In this document: positions 7,243 to 15,680 of the stretch, in pieces | Layout of the letters: every line of letters begins with the position of its first letter | Numbering within the stretch: the first letter of the stretch is position 1 | The notes under the pieces: model-generated | The model's input: the letters and a program-made list of their open reading frames with translations, nothing else | Databases searched by the model: none | What the model was told of the DNA's origin: nothing | Position numbers and translations under genes: made by a program | DNA from: a bacterium | Lineage (GTDB): Bacteria; Verrucomicrobiota; Verrucomicrobiia; Limisphaerales; RI-55 | Assembly: GCA_016124235.1 (NCBI GenBank) | Contig: WGOC01000019.1 | Coordinates: 62,001 to 126,000 of the forward strand | DNA: 64,000 bases | Direction of reading: 5' to 3'

Positions 7243-8154
7243 TCACATCTTGCCCCATTCCTTGAGACGGGCGGCGGTGCCAACGACTTGTTCCATGTTG
7301 CCGCCATCGTACTCGAGAATGTACCACTCGGTGCCACCGATATTCTTGTCCTCGCAGGCCGCAAAGATCGCGGGCCACTTGGCGAGATTGCCATCGTTCG
7401 GGTCGCCTACCAGCCGGCCGTCACCGCCGTTGGCCGGCTTGACGTGCACAGTCTTGGCGCGGCGGGGAAACTTCTTCATTTCGGCAACCTGGTCGACGCC
7501 CGCCGTGCCCATGTGGCCCAAATCAATTTGCATGAACACGTCCTTGCTGGCGCGATTGAAGAAAATGTCCCACGTCGTTTCGCCATCGATCCGGGCAAAG
7601 TCGACAGGGTGGCAGTGGTAGTACGTCTCCATCCCGTGCGGCTTCAGTTTCGTGGCCAGGGCGCTGAAGGTGTCGGCGACATCCTCCCACTGCTTTCTCG
7701 TCGCAGTTGTGGTGCGCGCGGTGGGAACGAACTTCCCGCCCGGCGCGAGGAACGAAACTCCGAGGCGGGTGTTGCCGATGATTTGATTGGTTTCGATCGT
7801 CTTCTTCAAGTCCTCGTCGTTCATGGTGTTGAGTCCGTGGATGTGATAGCCCACGGCCTTCAGACCGTTCCGATCGAGGATCGAACGCATGGTCTTGGCA
7901 TCACGGCCACCCGGGAAAGCCGTGTAGAACTCAACCCCCTTGAAGCCCAGGCCGGCCAGTTGAGCCAGAGTTCCCTCGGGGTCGGTGGCGAAGGCTTTGC
8001 TGACGGTCCAAAGTTGAACCCCGAACGGGAGAGTCTTCCCGCCGTAGCCGGTTTCGGCAGCAAAGAGGCTGCAGGTACCGGGCAGCGAGGAGGCGGCCGC
8101 GAAGGTGGCGGTGGTCTTGAGGAAGTTCCGGCGACTGAGGGATGGAGTGGACAT
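7243..8154 (-). CDS. Tat-exported sugar phosphate isomerase/epimerase-like TIM barrel protein
   Basis: 303 residues from ATG 8154. The N-terminus LSRRNFLKTTATFAAASSL is a Tat signal. The body is a xylose isomerase-like (AP endonuclease 2) TIM barrel: PFGVQLWTV, GFKGVEFYT, YHIHGLN, YYHCHPVDF with likely metal-binding His, MQIDLGHM with the conserved Asp and His, and VHVKPANGG. Secreted proteins of this group are abundant in Verrucomicrobia and Planctomycetes and are presumed to act on sugars; the substrate is unknown. Upstream in-frame starts at 8181 and 8220 would bury the signal. The gene sits between two halves of a ubiD tail. Confidence 0.85.
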   Translation of the reverse strand: MSTPSLSRRNFLKTTATFAAASSLPGTCSLFAAETGYGGKTLPFGVQLWTVSKAFATDPEGTLAQLAGLGFKGVEFYTAFPGGRDAKTMRSILDRNGLKAVGYHIHGLNTMNDEDLKKTIETNQIIGNTRLGVSFLAPGGKFVPTARTTTATRKQWEDVADTFSALATKLKPHGMETYYHCHPVDFARIDGETTWDIFFNRASKDVFMQIDLGHMGTAGVDQVAEMKKFPRRAKTVHVKPANGGDGRLVGDPNDGNLAKWPAIFAACEDKNIGGTEWYILEYDGGNMEQVVGTAARLKEWGKM

Positions 8155-8286
8155 GGTTTGTGACAGATATTTGCCTTTCATGAGAAAAGTGAGGCTGGCC
8201 CGATTGAACTTTTCTGACAAGCGAATTGACTGCGTCGGAACCCGGTCGGAATCCTCATTCGTTAAGTTTCTTCAGCCGCTCGATTT

Positions 8287-8384
8287 TGATTTTGCGCCGA
8301 TGGCGATTTCCCTGGTGGCGTGGTTGAACGCGTCGGACGGGCCTTTGGTGAAAATGCTGTCGCGCTGCGGATCGGAGTTGGCGG
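8287..8384 (-). pseudogene. ubiD gene 3' fragment (proximal half)
   Basis: Minus-strand reading NSDPQRDSIFTKGPSDAFN followed by HATREIAIGAKSK matches the intact UbiD protein's NTDPQRDSIFTKGPADVLD and HATSEIAIGSK. In the intact protein the next residues are GIDATKKLPGEG; here the match ends and the continuation is found 1 kb away at 7227. The upstream end at 8384 is fused to a plus-strand PhnB tail through a shared GGCGG. Confidence 0.82.
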
Positions 8385-8562
8385 CGACGAAAGCGCGTGC
8401 GGCTGATGCAAGGACCGTTGGGGCATCTCCTGGCAAATCACTCCGCGCGTATTGATGGACGCACTGTCGGCCGGCGACGCGGAACCCAAACGCGTCTTCG
8501 CCGCGATGATGGACATGGGAAAGATCGACATCGCCAAAATCGAGGCCGCCCTCCGTGGGTGA
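8385..8562 (+). pseudogene. 5'-truncated PhnB gene tail (copy 4)
   Basis: Translation gives DESACG, then TGA where the intact gene has TGG (Trp), then CKDRWGISWQITPRVLMDAL, SAGDAEPKRVFAAMMDMGK and IDIAKIEAALRG before a TGA stop. It matches the PhnB-like protein from about residue 104 to the end. The in-frame nonsense codon and missing 5' end show it is not functional. Its truncated 5' end abuts the truncated 5' end of a ubiD fragment on the other strand. Confidence 0.82.
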
Positions 8563-8636
8563 TCGAATGACGAACACTCCGACCTCGGAACAACATTGGT
8601 CTGGAACATGCCCTTCCGAATCTCGGGATTGAGTGA

Positions 8637-9692
8637 CTATCCACCTGCAATTACCGCGAGATCTGGTTGGTTGTGAAAGATGCACTGAATAAAAATACAA
8701 AGGCGCGTTGCAATCAGCAGCGACTTTTCAGGAACAAAATCGGTGGCGATTCCGATGAGGGGCAGACGAATTGGCCACGCGTCGAGCGACTCTTCGCTCC
8801 AAACGTAAACACCACCACCACTCATACCACTCGGGTGCGGAGAGTGAACGACCTTTTTGTGTCTAGAGCTGAATGTTCGCTTGCGATGAAAGCGAACGGC
8901 AATATGTCGAGAACGCGTCAGCCCCAATTCGTCATATTCGCTCTGTTTTGCTTCAAATCCGGAAAACGTGTTGAAGTCTGTCTCAATGCTTTGTCCACGA
9001 GTCTTGCCTCTTCGCCAAGGAAAGCCCGCGAACGTGTATGTGGTGCGCCTGGTCGGTTCTGCCTCCAAGGATACATCTGGACGCTCCAGCACGCGGCAAC
9101 GTGAATCCAAGTTAACCACGCAGTTATCGTCCAACCAAAAGTAAGCCACATCCAACTTGTCATCCGAGCGTTTGCCCGAAGGAGGCAAACGCATTGAAGA
9201 GAAACTTCCACTTAATGGCATGAATCCTCGCCCTCCCGGAATGAGAAGTTCTCCATTGTTCTGCTGATCAGTAACATGGGCAGCCGTTAACAAAAACGTC
9301 CGGTCAACTATTCGAATCAAGACTCCCGAAGCGATCAGCTCAGACTTTCGCGTATTGGTTCGTTCCAAGACAACTGGGACAGTCGCAGCAAACGTCGGAT
9401 TCTCGTTCAAAATCGAAGTCTCAATCTCGCTTAGCCGTGTGAAGGCTTCAGCAATCGAGCAGCCTTCAAGTTGAGCAGCAAATCGCTTCCGTAACGGGGC
9501 GAAGACCTGTGAAATATCCGCGACAATATCAGGTCCAACGTTCTGAAGAGTCTTCTTCAAGACAGGAGCCAGTTCAGCGGGCACTTTCTTTTGGCCAACG
9601 ACCAATGGGACTTCCCTGATTGCTGCCGCCGCTTTTCTCGGCAGGGGAAGGGCAGGCAATGGCTTCGCTCGTTTCTTACGGTTGTTCTCCAT
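8637..9692 (-). CDS. Trypsin-like serine protease domain protein
   Basis: 351 residues. Residues about 115-300 form a trypsin-like peptidase fold: SGVLIRIVDRTFLLTAAHV places His139, KLDVAYFW places Asp181, and PSGMSGGGVYV places Ser291, giving a complete triad. No signal peptide is visible, and the first 30 residues are basic and proline-rich, so a cytoplasmic location is likely. Similar stand-alone proteases occur in defence and accessory islands, but no partner gene is adjacent. The gene is co-directional with ubiD, seven bases downstream of its stop; the codon use is less GC-rich than ubiD, suggesting a different origin. Confidence 0.7.
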   Translation of the reverse strand: MENNRKKRAKPLPALPLPRKAAAAIREVPLVVGQKKVPAELAPVLKKTLQNVGPDIVADISQVFAPLRKRFAAQLEGCSIAEAFTRLSEIETSILNENPTFAATVPVVLERTNTRKSELIASGVLIRIVDRTFLLTAAHVTDQQNNGELLIPGGRGFMPLSGSFSSMRLPPSGKRSDDKLDVAYFWLDDNCVVNLDSRCRVLERPDVSLEAEPTRRTTYTFAGFPWRRGKTRGQSIETDFNTFSGFEAKQSEYDELGLTRSRHIAVRFHRKRTFSSRHKKVVHSPHPSGMSGGGVYVWSEESLDAWPIRLPLIGIATDFVPEKSLLIATRLCIFIQCIFHNQPDLAVIAGG

Positions 9693-9699
9693 GACCTCC

Positions 9700-11256
9700 C
9701 TACCGTGGGCCGGTTGGGCGTAAGAGCTTTTCCACCTTCGCCTTCACGTTTTCATCCATCTTGATGAGCGGCGGCCAGGGGCGTTTAAAACCTTCGCCGG
9801 GCAATTTCTTTGTCGCGTCAATGCCGAGTTTGCTGCCGATGGCGATCTCGCTGGTGGCGTGGTCGAGCACGTCGGCCGGGCCTTTGGTGAAGATGCTGTC
9901 GCGTTGCGGGTCGGTGTTGGCGGTGAGATGGAACAGCACTTCGCTGGTGTTGTGCACGTTCACGTCGGCGTCCACCACCACGATGTATTTGGTGAACATC
10001 ATCTGGCCCATGCCCCAGAGGCCGTGCATGATTTTGTAGGCCTGCATCGGGTAGGTCTTTTTGATGCTCACAAAGACGAGGTTGTGGAACACGCCCTCGG
10101 CCGGCAGCGCGATGTCCACGATCTCGGGAAAGTTCATCTTGAAGATGGGAAGGAACAATTTCACGGACGCGCCGCCCATGTAAAAATCTTCCATCGGCGG
10201 AATGCCCACAATCGTCGCCGGATACACCGCATCCTTGCGATGCGTAATGGCGGTGATGTGAAACACGGGATACGGCTCAGGCAATGTGTAATAACCGGTG
10301 TGGTCGCCGAACGGGCCTTCGTCGCGCAACGGCTCGGTCGGGTCAACGTAACCTTCGATGACGAAGTCGGCATTGGCGGGGACTTCCAGGTCGTTCGTCT
10401 CGCACTTCACGAGTTCGACGGACCTCTTGCGGAGGTAACCGGCAAGGAGAAATTCGTCGAGGCCATCCGGCAATGGTGCGGTCGCCGCAAAGGGAAACAT
10501 TGGGTCGCCGCCGATGAAAATGCTGACGGGCATGCGCGTGCCGGTTTCGTAGTAGCGGCGTCCGTGGCGCGCACCGACTTTCTGGAGTTGCCAGTGCATG
10601 CCCGTGGTTTTGTCGTCGTAAATCTGGATGCGATACATGCCGACGTTGCGCTCGCCGGTATCGGGGTCTTTGGTGACGACGCACGGCAGCGTAATGAAGC
10701 GCCCGCCGTCGAGCGGCCAGCATTTGAGAATGGGGAGATTGGCGAGTGTGGGTTCGGAGCGCAGAGCATCGCTCTGCGGGCGGAGCGGATGCTCCGCGCT
10801 CCATGGCGCCTTTGGCCAAGGGTCGCTCCGGGATGGCGGAGCGTCAAACTTGTGAATGACGTCCTTGCACGGGCCGGAGCTGACGATCTTTGGTTTGGCG
10901 TGACGCAGCTCGATTGCCTGCCCCAACAATTTCATCGCCTCGCGCATGGACGTCGGCGGTTTGGCCTTCATCAGTGCGCCCAGTTCACTCGCTACCTCTT
11001 CAACCAAATTTGCGCCCATGCTCATCGCCATGCGTTTCCACGAACCCATCGTGTTGATCGCGACCGGGAACGGGCTAACGAGTCCGTTGATGGTCGGCTT
11101 TTCGAAGAGCAGTGCCTTGCCGCCGCCGGGCGATTTCATTTCGCGGTCGGCGATCTCGGTGATTTCGAGTTCAGTGGCGACGGGTTGGGAAAAGCGTTTC
11201 AGTTCGCCCGCGCGGTCCAGGGCTTCGACGAATTCCCGAAAGGATTGATAAGCCAT
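9700..11256 (-). CDS. UbiD family decarboxylase
   Basis: 518 residues. Starts SFREFVEALDRAGELKRF, typical of the UbiD family, prenylated-FMN-dependent (de)carboxylases. The prFMN region includes MYRIQIYDDKTTGMHWQLQK, and DEGPFGDHTGYY near residue 310-322 contains the catalytic Glu. Family members act on aromatic or unsaturated acids, for example in ubiquinone or menaquinone pathways; no UbiX or quinone gene is adjacent, so the substrate is open. Odd: residues about 138-167 are an insertion encoded by palindromic DNA (10755-10845) just before LPILKCWPLDGGRFITLP. Two pieces of another ubiD tail lie downstream. Confidence 0.92.
   Translation of the reverse strand: MAYQSFREFVEALDRAGELKRFSQPVATELEITEIADREMKSPGGGKALLFEKPTINGLVSPFPVAINTMGSWKRMAMSMGANLVEEVASELGALMKAKPPTSMREAMKLLGQAIELRHAKPKIVSSGPCKDVIHKFDAPPSRSDPWPKAPWSAEHPLRPQSDALRSEPTLANLPILKCWPLDGGRFITLPCVVTKDPDTGERNVGMYRIQIYDDKTTGMHWQLQKVGARHGRRYYETGTRMPVSIFIGGDPMFPFAATAPLPDGLDEFLLAGYLRKRSVELVKCETNDLEVPANADFVIEGYVDPTEPLRDEGPFGDHTGYYTLPEPYPVFHITAITHRKDAVYPATIVGIPPMEDFYMGGASVKLFLPIFKMNFPEIVDIALPAEGVFHNLVFVSIKKTYPMQAYKIMHGLWGMGQMMFTKYIVVVDADVNVHNTSEVLFHLTANTDPQRDSIFTKGPADVLDHATSEIAIGSKLGIDATKKLPGEGFKRPWPPLIKMDENVKAKVEKLLRPTGPR
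10755..10845. repeat. Palindromic (REP-like) element in frame inside ubiD
   Basis: Contains GCAGAGCATCGCTCTGC, then GCGGAGCGGATGCTCCGC and later CGCTCCGGGATGGCGGAGCG, three consecutive hairpin-forming units. It is translated as part of UbiD (EHPLRPQSDALRSEPT region), a stretch that ordinary UbiD proteins lack. Length is compatible with the reading frame, so the gene remains open. Confidence 0.7.
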
Positions 11257-11324
11257 TGCGGCACGAGATTAGCAGAAGTGCTCGCGCTGGCAATGAGCGC
11301 CGACGTAATCCAAGCTTTATTCGC

Positions 11325-12881
11325 ATGATCTGCCTGAAAATGAGTCGTCTCGACCGAGCGTTGACCCGTTTCAAGCGGGTCGTATTGATCACGGTTGCCG
11401 TGGCAATGCTCCCATTCTGTTCAACGGCCGAACGGATCAACCATGAAGGCCGCATCCTTGGACCCGAACCCATGGTTTCGGAACCGGTTTTGTTCAACAC
11501 ACCCGAGGCCGACTCCATCGTTTCCGCACTGCAAATCTTCCCGACAACCAGCGCGTGGAACGAAGATATCTCCCGACGGCCGGCGCTCGCGAATTCGGAT
11601 GCGATGATCGCGAAGATCACTTCCGAGCTTTCTTCGTCGCGCCGCACGCTGCGTCCGTTCTACGAAATGAACTTCGTGCTGGTGCCCGACAACCAATCGT
11701 CAGTTCCCATCGACTTCACTTACTATCCGGATGAGTCTGATCCGTCGCCATACCCGATCCCAACGAACCTGCCGATCGAAGGCTGGCCGCGCGAGACGGG
11801 ATCGCTGAGTTTGAACGAATGGCAGCAGGACGTGAACGGAACCGGCGGCGACCGGCATTCAATCATCGTTCAACCCGGAACCGGCGGCCTCTGGGAAACG
11901 TGGCTGACCCAGTTGACGAGCAGCGGCTGGGAGGCGGCGAACGGCGCGAAGTTTGATCTGAAGAGTAACGTTCCACGACCGGCTGGCTGGACCTCCGGTG
12001 ACGCGGCGGGGCTTTCGATGTTTGCCGGGCTCGTGCGCTACGATGAATGCGAGCGCGGAATGGTCGAACACGCGATCCGGCTCGTCGTCAAGCACACCCG
12101 CGCGGCATACATATATCCGGCCAGCCACTATGCTTCGAATCCGTACACCACCGATCCTGACGAACCCGCGATGGGCCAGCGGCTGCGGTTGAAATCGTCG
12201 TTTGTCATTCCGGACAACTGGACGATCGAAGAAAAGGCCGTGCTTAAGGCGTTGAAAAAGTACGGGGCGATCGTCGCCGACAACGGAAACTTCTTTTCGA
12301 TTTCGGTCGCGCCGGATGACCGTTTTTCCGACACGGCGTTTGATCATCTTTCGAGCATCGGTATCAGCAATTTCGAAGTCGTTCAAACAACAGGTACCAA
12401 CGAAGGTCCGCGTTCGCCAGGCGCGCCGTCGGCCAGCGCGGGTGCGGATGCCACGACGATCCCCGGAAAACCACTCCAGCTGGCTGGGTTCGTTGACGCA
12501 TCGTTGCCGGTTACCATTGTTTGGAAAAAGTATTCAGGACCGGGCTCGGTTGTTTTCGACGATGCGACCAAAACGAACACGATTGCGACGTTTGATCAAC
12601 CGGGTCCGTACACCTTGATGCTGAGCGCGGACGATGGAGTACATGCCGTCGCTTATGACGCCGTGGTGGTTCAAGTGAGCAACGGTATCCAGCTTCAGGT
12701 CAACCGAACCGGCGAGAATATTGAATTGTACTGGACCGGTGGCAACGCACCGTTCGCCGTGGAAAGTTCTCCGACGATTCCCGCCGTTTTCTGGGATCCG
12801 GTAACTAATACGGATGCATTCTCGCTAATTTTGCCAGTCGATGATTTACGGCGCTTTTTTCGAGTGAACGGCCAACCTTGA
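11325..12881 (+). CDS. Large secreted protein of unknown function with C-terminal Ig/PKD-like part
   Basis: About 518 residues from ATG 11325 (an ATG at 11340 is equally possible; an earlier frame start at 11256 overlaps the ubiD start). A hydrophobic signal RVVLITVAVAMLPFCSTA follows a basic N-terminus. The first 350 residues, including SALQIFPTTSAWNEDIS and HAIRLVVKHTRAAYIYPASH, form a conserved-looking but unnamed globular region. After GPRSPGAPSASAG comes a roughly 90-residue beta-rich segment (PLQLAGFVDASLPVTIVWKK, FDQPGPYTLMLSADDG) of PKD/Ig type, then a segment with FAVESSPTIPAVFWDPVTN resembling C-terminal domains of Verrucomicrobial secreted proteins. Probably extracellular; role unknown. 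Transcribed divergently from ubiD. Confidence 0.7.
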   Translation: MICLKMSRLDRALTRFKRVVLITVAVAMLPFCSTAERINHEGRILGPEPMVSEPVLFNTPEADSIVSALQIFPTTSAWNEDISRRPALANSDAMIAKITSELSSSRRTLRPFYEMNFVLVPDNQSSVPIDFTYYPDESDPSPYPIPTNLPIEGWPRETGSLSLNEWQQDVNGTGGDRHSIIVQPGTGGLWETWLTQLTSSGWEAANGAKFDLKSNVPRPAGWTSGDAAGLSMFAGLVRYDECERGMVEHAIRLVVKHTRAAYIYPASHYASNPYTTDPDEPAMGQRLRLKSSFVIPDNWTIEEKAVLKALKKYGAIVADNGNFFSISVAPDDRFSDTAFDHLSSIGISNFEVVQTTGTNEGPRSPGAPSASAGADATTIPGKPLQLAGFVDASLPVTIVWKKYSGPGSVVFDDATKTNTIATFDQPGPYTLMLSADDGVHAVAYDAVVVQVSNGIQLQVNRTGENIELYWTGGNAPFAVESSPTIPAVFWDPVTNTDAFSLILPVDDLRRFFRVNGQP

Positions 12882-12937
12882 TCTTCACTTGACGCCGTAA
12901 AGGAGACGATGATTTGTCGTGATTGGATCTCGACGGA

Positions 12938-14461
12938 TTAGCGAAAGCGAAGTGAATACAAATCCGCATCTTTCATGACAAAACGCAGGCGCACCACTTT
13001 GCCGGAAAAGGAGCTGACATCGGAACCATCGCGCCAGCGTACGACTCGTTCGATCTCGTCACCGATGGTCTCACGCGCATAGGCAAGCGAACGGCCGGGA
13101 ACCGGCTGACCATCGGCGTCCTGCAACTCCACCCGGATATCGCCCGCCGCCCCGCTGGCAAAATTGATGATCAACTCACCACCGCTGAACGTGAACGGTC
13201 GGGTGATCATTTCGCCGCCCGCGAACGGCGCATGCACTGAGGCGAAGCCATCCGTCCGCAAAGTGTAACGCAACAATTTGGCAGTCGGCTGCGCGTAATG
13301 CGCTTGCTTGTAAATCGACATCTCGCCGCGACCGGTCGGTACCACGCCCAACGCCGTCAATCCCGCCCGGGACGCCCAATTGCCCAGATCATTCCCCGGT
13401 CGAATAAAGCCTTCCATGAACGTCCGATCATAGCTCGTCCCGCCGCGACTTGTGAGCAGCACCGTTTCCGCGGTGTCGCCGGCGTAATTCTTGTTCACGT
13501 GAAGTAGCCGGGCCTGTTCCTCCGTGAGGACCTGCCGGCCCGGCATGAAGCGCATCGCGAGGGCGATGTAGATGGATGATTCGCGGAAATAGGGATGAGT
13601 CTGATTGGTGTAAAGATGTTCCCACGGCGTGTCACCAAAGGTCATGCGCGCTGGCTTGGTCCAGTGACGAAAGTCTTTGGAAGTGGTCCGCGCAATCGTC
13701 CGGAAATCCGTCGGCTCCCAGCGTTCACCATTGGCGGTGCCACCGGTGAAAACGCGAAAATAAAGAACGTAACATCCCTCGTTCACCGACCAGAACGCGA
13801 CGTTCTGCGAATCAAAGGCACCATCACGAAAGACCGGTTCTTCGCTCATCTTGCGCCAGTGGATGCCGTCACCACTGGCCCACGCGACGAGTCCACTCTT
13901 CGCCGTGCCAGCGATGGCCTTGAATCGCTCTTCCGCCGAAACGCCCGGTCGCGCGTCGAGAAACGGACTGAAATTATGCGAGAATGGCGCAGTCCCGTGG
14001 AGGACGCAGTTGTTGTCACGTGTGCCGTTCACTTCGAAGAGACCAAGATCGGGTTTGGTCCAGTGAACGCCATCGCTGCTTTCGGCGTAACAGGTGGATT
14101 CATTTTCCGAGCCGTCGGCGCCGGCCTTTGGCAAACCGCGATAGTACAGGCGATACAGCTTCCCATCGTGAATCACCGTCGGGTAGCCGCAAAAAGCACC
14201 TTCCCAAGGGGCATCGAATTCCAGCGCCACACCCGCGAGCACGGGCTTTTGCAGCTGCAATGTTGCGCCATCGAGACGATCAATCAGGTGATGATCGACA
14301 AACAATTCGAGATGCGATCCCAGCTTGACCACATGGGTTTCGGCCGACCGGACTGGGAGCGCCACAAGGGGGAGCAACGCCAAGATGCACAGCCAGCGGA
14401 CGGAGCCGCCTCTCGTACCGCCCGTAGCGGTCAAACGCCATGAAAAGGTCAGGCGGATCAT
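12938..14461 (-). CDS. Secreted five-bladed beta-propeller glycosidase-like protein
   Basis: 507 residues with a signal peptide (LCILALLPLVALPVRSA). Then LELFVDHHLIDRLDGATLQL, FCGYPTVIHDGKLYRLYYRG, STCYAESSDGVHWTKPDLGL and further SGDGIHWRKM and SKDFRHWTKPARM repeats, which are blade motifs of the GH32/43/68-type propeller superfamily found widely in Planctomycetes and Verrucomicrobia. The C-terminal 120 residues (FTFSGGELIINF, GDIRVELQDADGQPV) form a beta-sandwich. I do not see an unambiguous set of catalytic acids, so hydrolase activity is inferred. It overlaps the upstream secreted gene by four bases (ATGA), so the two are translationally coupled. Confidence 0.75.
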   Translation of the reverse strand: MIRLTFSWRLTATGGTRGGSVRWLCILALLPLVALPVRSAETHVVKLGSHLELFVDHHLIDRLDGATLQLQKPVLAGVALEFDAPWEGAFCGYPTVIHDGKLYRLYYRGLPKAGADGSENESTCYAESSDGVHWTKPDLGLFEVNGTRDNNCVLHGTAPFSHNFSPFLDARPGVSAEERFKAIAGTAKSGLVAWASGDGIHWRKMSEEPVFRDGAFDSQNVAFWSVNEGCYVLYFRVFTGGTANGERWEPTDFRTIARTTSKDFRHWTKPARMTFGDTPWEHLYTNQTHPYFRESSIYIALAMRFMPGRQVLTEEQARLLHVNKNYAGDTAETVLLTSRGGTSYDRTFMEGFIRPGNDLGNWASRAGLTALGVVPTGRGEMSIYKQAHYAQPTAKLLRYTLRTDGFASVHAPFAGGEMITRPFTFSGGELIINFASGAAGDIRVELQDADGQPVPGRSLAYARETIGDEIERVVRWRDGSDVSSFSGKVVRLRFVMKDADLYSLRFR

Positions 14462-15477
14462 CGCAGTAGTTCCAACGGGTTGTGGCGAGTGATGCCAAAA
14501 AAGAATGACCGGCCGGAGACAAATGGTTCGCGCATTTCAAAGTTCTCAAACGCGATGCCGCCGGGAATTGGTTGTTTGCTCATCCAATAGGTATAGCGGG
14601 CGTTCACGATCGCCTTCAAATCGGGCGCAACTTCAGCCGCTGGTTTTCGCCAATACTGAGTGACCTTGGCGCCTTGGTAATCCCAGAAATATGGCCGCCC
14701 AAATGGCTGCACCGAAGATGGATCACTTTCGTCATTCGCGATCGCGACAAGCACGTCACCATCTTTACTACGCGGCAGCCGATCGAGATCGATGATCGTG
14801 TGCTCGGCGAAATTCACGTCTTGGTAGTCCGGGTACAGCTGCAAACTCGAAACCGGCCCATCGGCAAGAAACAGAATGCGCGTTCGCGCCTTGTTACCCA
14901 TCGTCGCAGTCAGAATACAGGCATCAATCGGTGCGCTATCCTGGTCCGCAGTGACGGTGAGTTTCAGTTCATCCGGCCGGTCGCTTCGTTGCGAAAGTTT
15001 CAACCGCACGTGAGCCCCGTTGGTGAAGCGCTCGATAAATACGGTGACGGCTAATTCCTCAACGCCGGGCCCCACCGTTGAAATCGTCCCCGGATCAAGC
15101 TGCGGCGATTTGACCACTGGTTGATCGATATCGCCGGTCCAGAAAACTCTGCCGTTTTTCTGGTCAAATGCGCTTTTCTCCAACTCGCTGAAACCGCGTT
15201 GGTGGCTCACGATGGGTTCCACGGCGATGAAGTTGATCAAATCGTAGCCACCGTTCGGAAGCGTCGGATAACCCAAACGGATCAAACCGCGCGGCCCTCC
15301 ACTATTGCCGGTGAAACCAGCGGGATGCAGGGCGAATTGGAGCCCGCCTTCGATCCCCCAAATTGGCGCGTTCGTGGTCAACCCGGCGCGAATCCAGTTT
15401 ACCGTTTGCTCAGCCGCCAGTGCGGAAGAGCTGATCCAAAAAGATAAACCCGCGAGGAGGACAAATCGGAAAGGCAT
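14458..15477 (-). CDS. Secreted protein of unknown function, coupled to glycosidase-like gene
   Basis: 339 residues with a clear signal peptide (RFVLLAGLSFWISSSALA). The mature part begins EQTVNWIRAGLTTNAPIWGI and contains FALHPAGFTGNSGGPRGLIR and VRLKLSQRSDRPDELKLTVT, a beta-rich composition. I do not recognise a named family. The four-base overlap with the downstream propeller protein suggests a shared role on the same polysaccharide or glycoside. The gene is the first of the pair; 200 bases of featureless sequence separate it from the methyltransferase gene. Confidence 0.65.
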   Translation of the reverse strand: MPFRFVLLAGLSFWISSSALAAEQTVNWIRAGLTTNAPIWGIEGGLQFALHPAGFTGNSGGPRGLIRLGYPTLPNGGYDLINFIAVEPIVSHQRGFSELEKSAFDQKNGRVFWTGDIDQPVVKSPQLDPGTISTVGPGVEELAVTVFIERFTNGAHVRLKLSQRSDRPDELKLTVTADQDSAPIDACILTATMGNKARTRILFLADGPVSSLQLYPDYQDVNFAEHTIIDLDRLPRSKDGDVLVAIANDESDPSSVQPFGRPYFWDYQGAKVTQYWRKPAAEVAPDLKAIVNARYTYWMSKQPIPGGIAFENFEMREPFVSGRSFFFGITRHNPLELLR

Positions 15478-15680
15478 CAGCGGAAAGGTATCGTCTCCAC
15501 GGACGCTGGCAACTCGGGAGGTGGCGAGGTGGGACGGCAGGACATTGATCCGTGCCGACCTGTCCGTGATCGAGTTGTGTCCCGTTGAGCCATTTACGAC
15601 GCGGGCGGTATGGCGTGTCGCCGTCCCTGATCACGGACCGCGAAACGGGGTCCGCCACCAGCCATGGTTTTGCGTGACCG

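Noticed and set aside
9859..11328. Long plus-strand open frame of 489 codons opposite ubiD
   Set aside because: Antisense shadow of a high-GC gene; repetitive His/Arg/Val-rich composition and no domain, while ubiD on the other strand is unmistakable.
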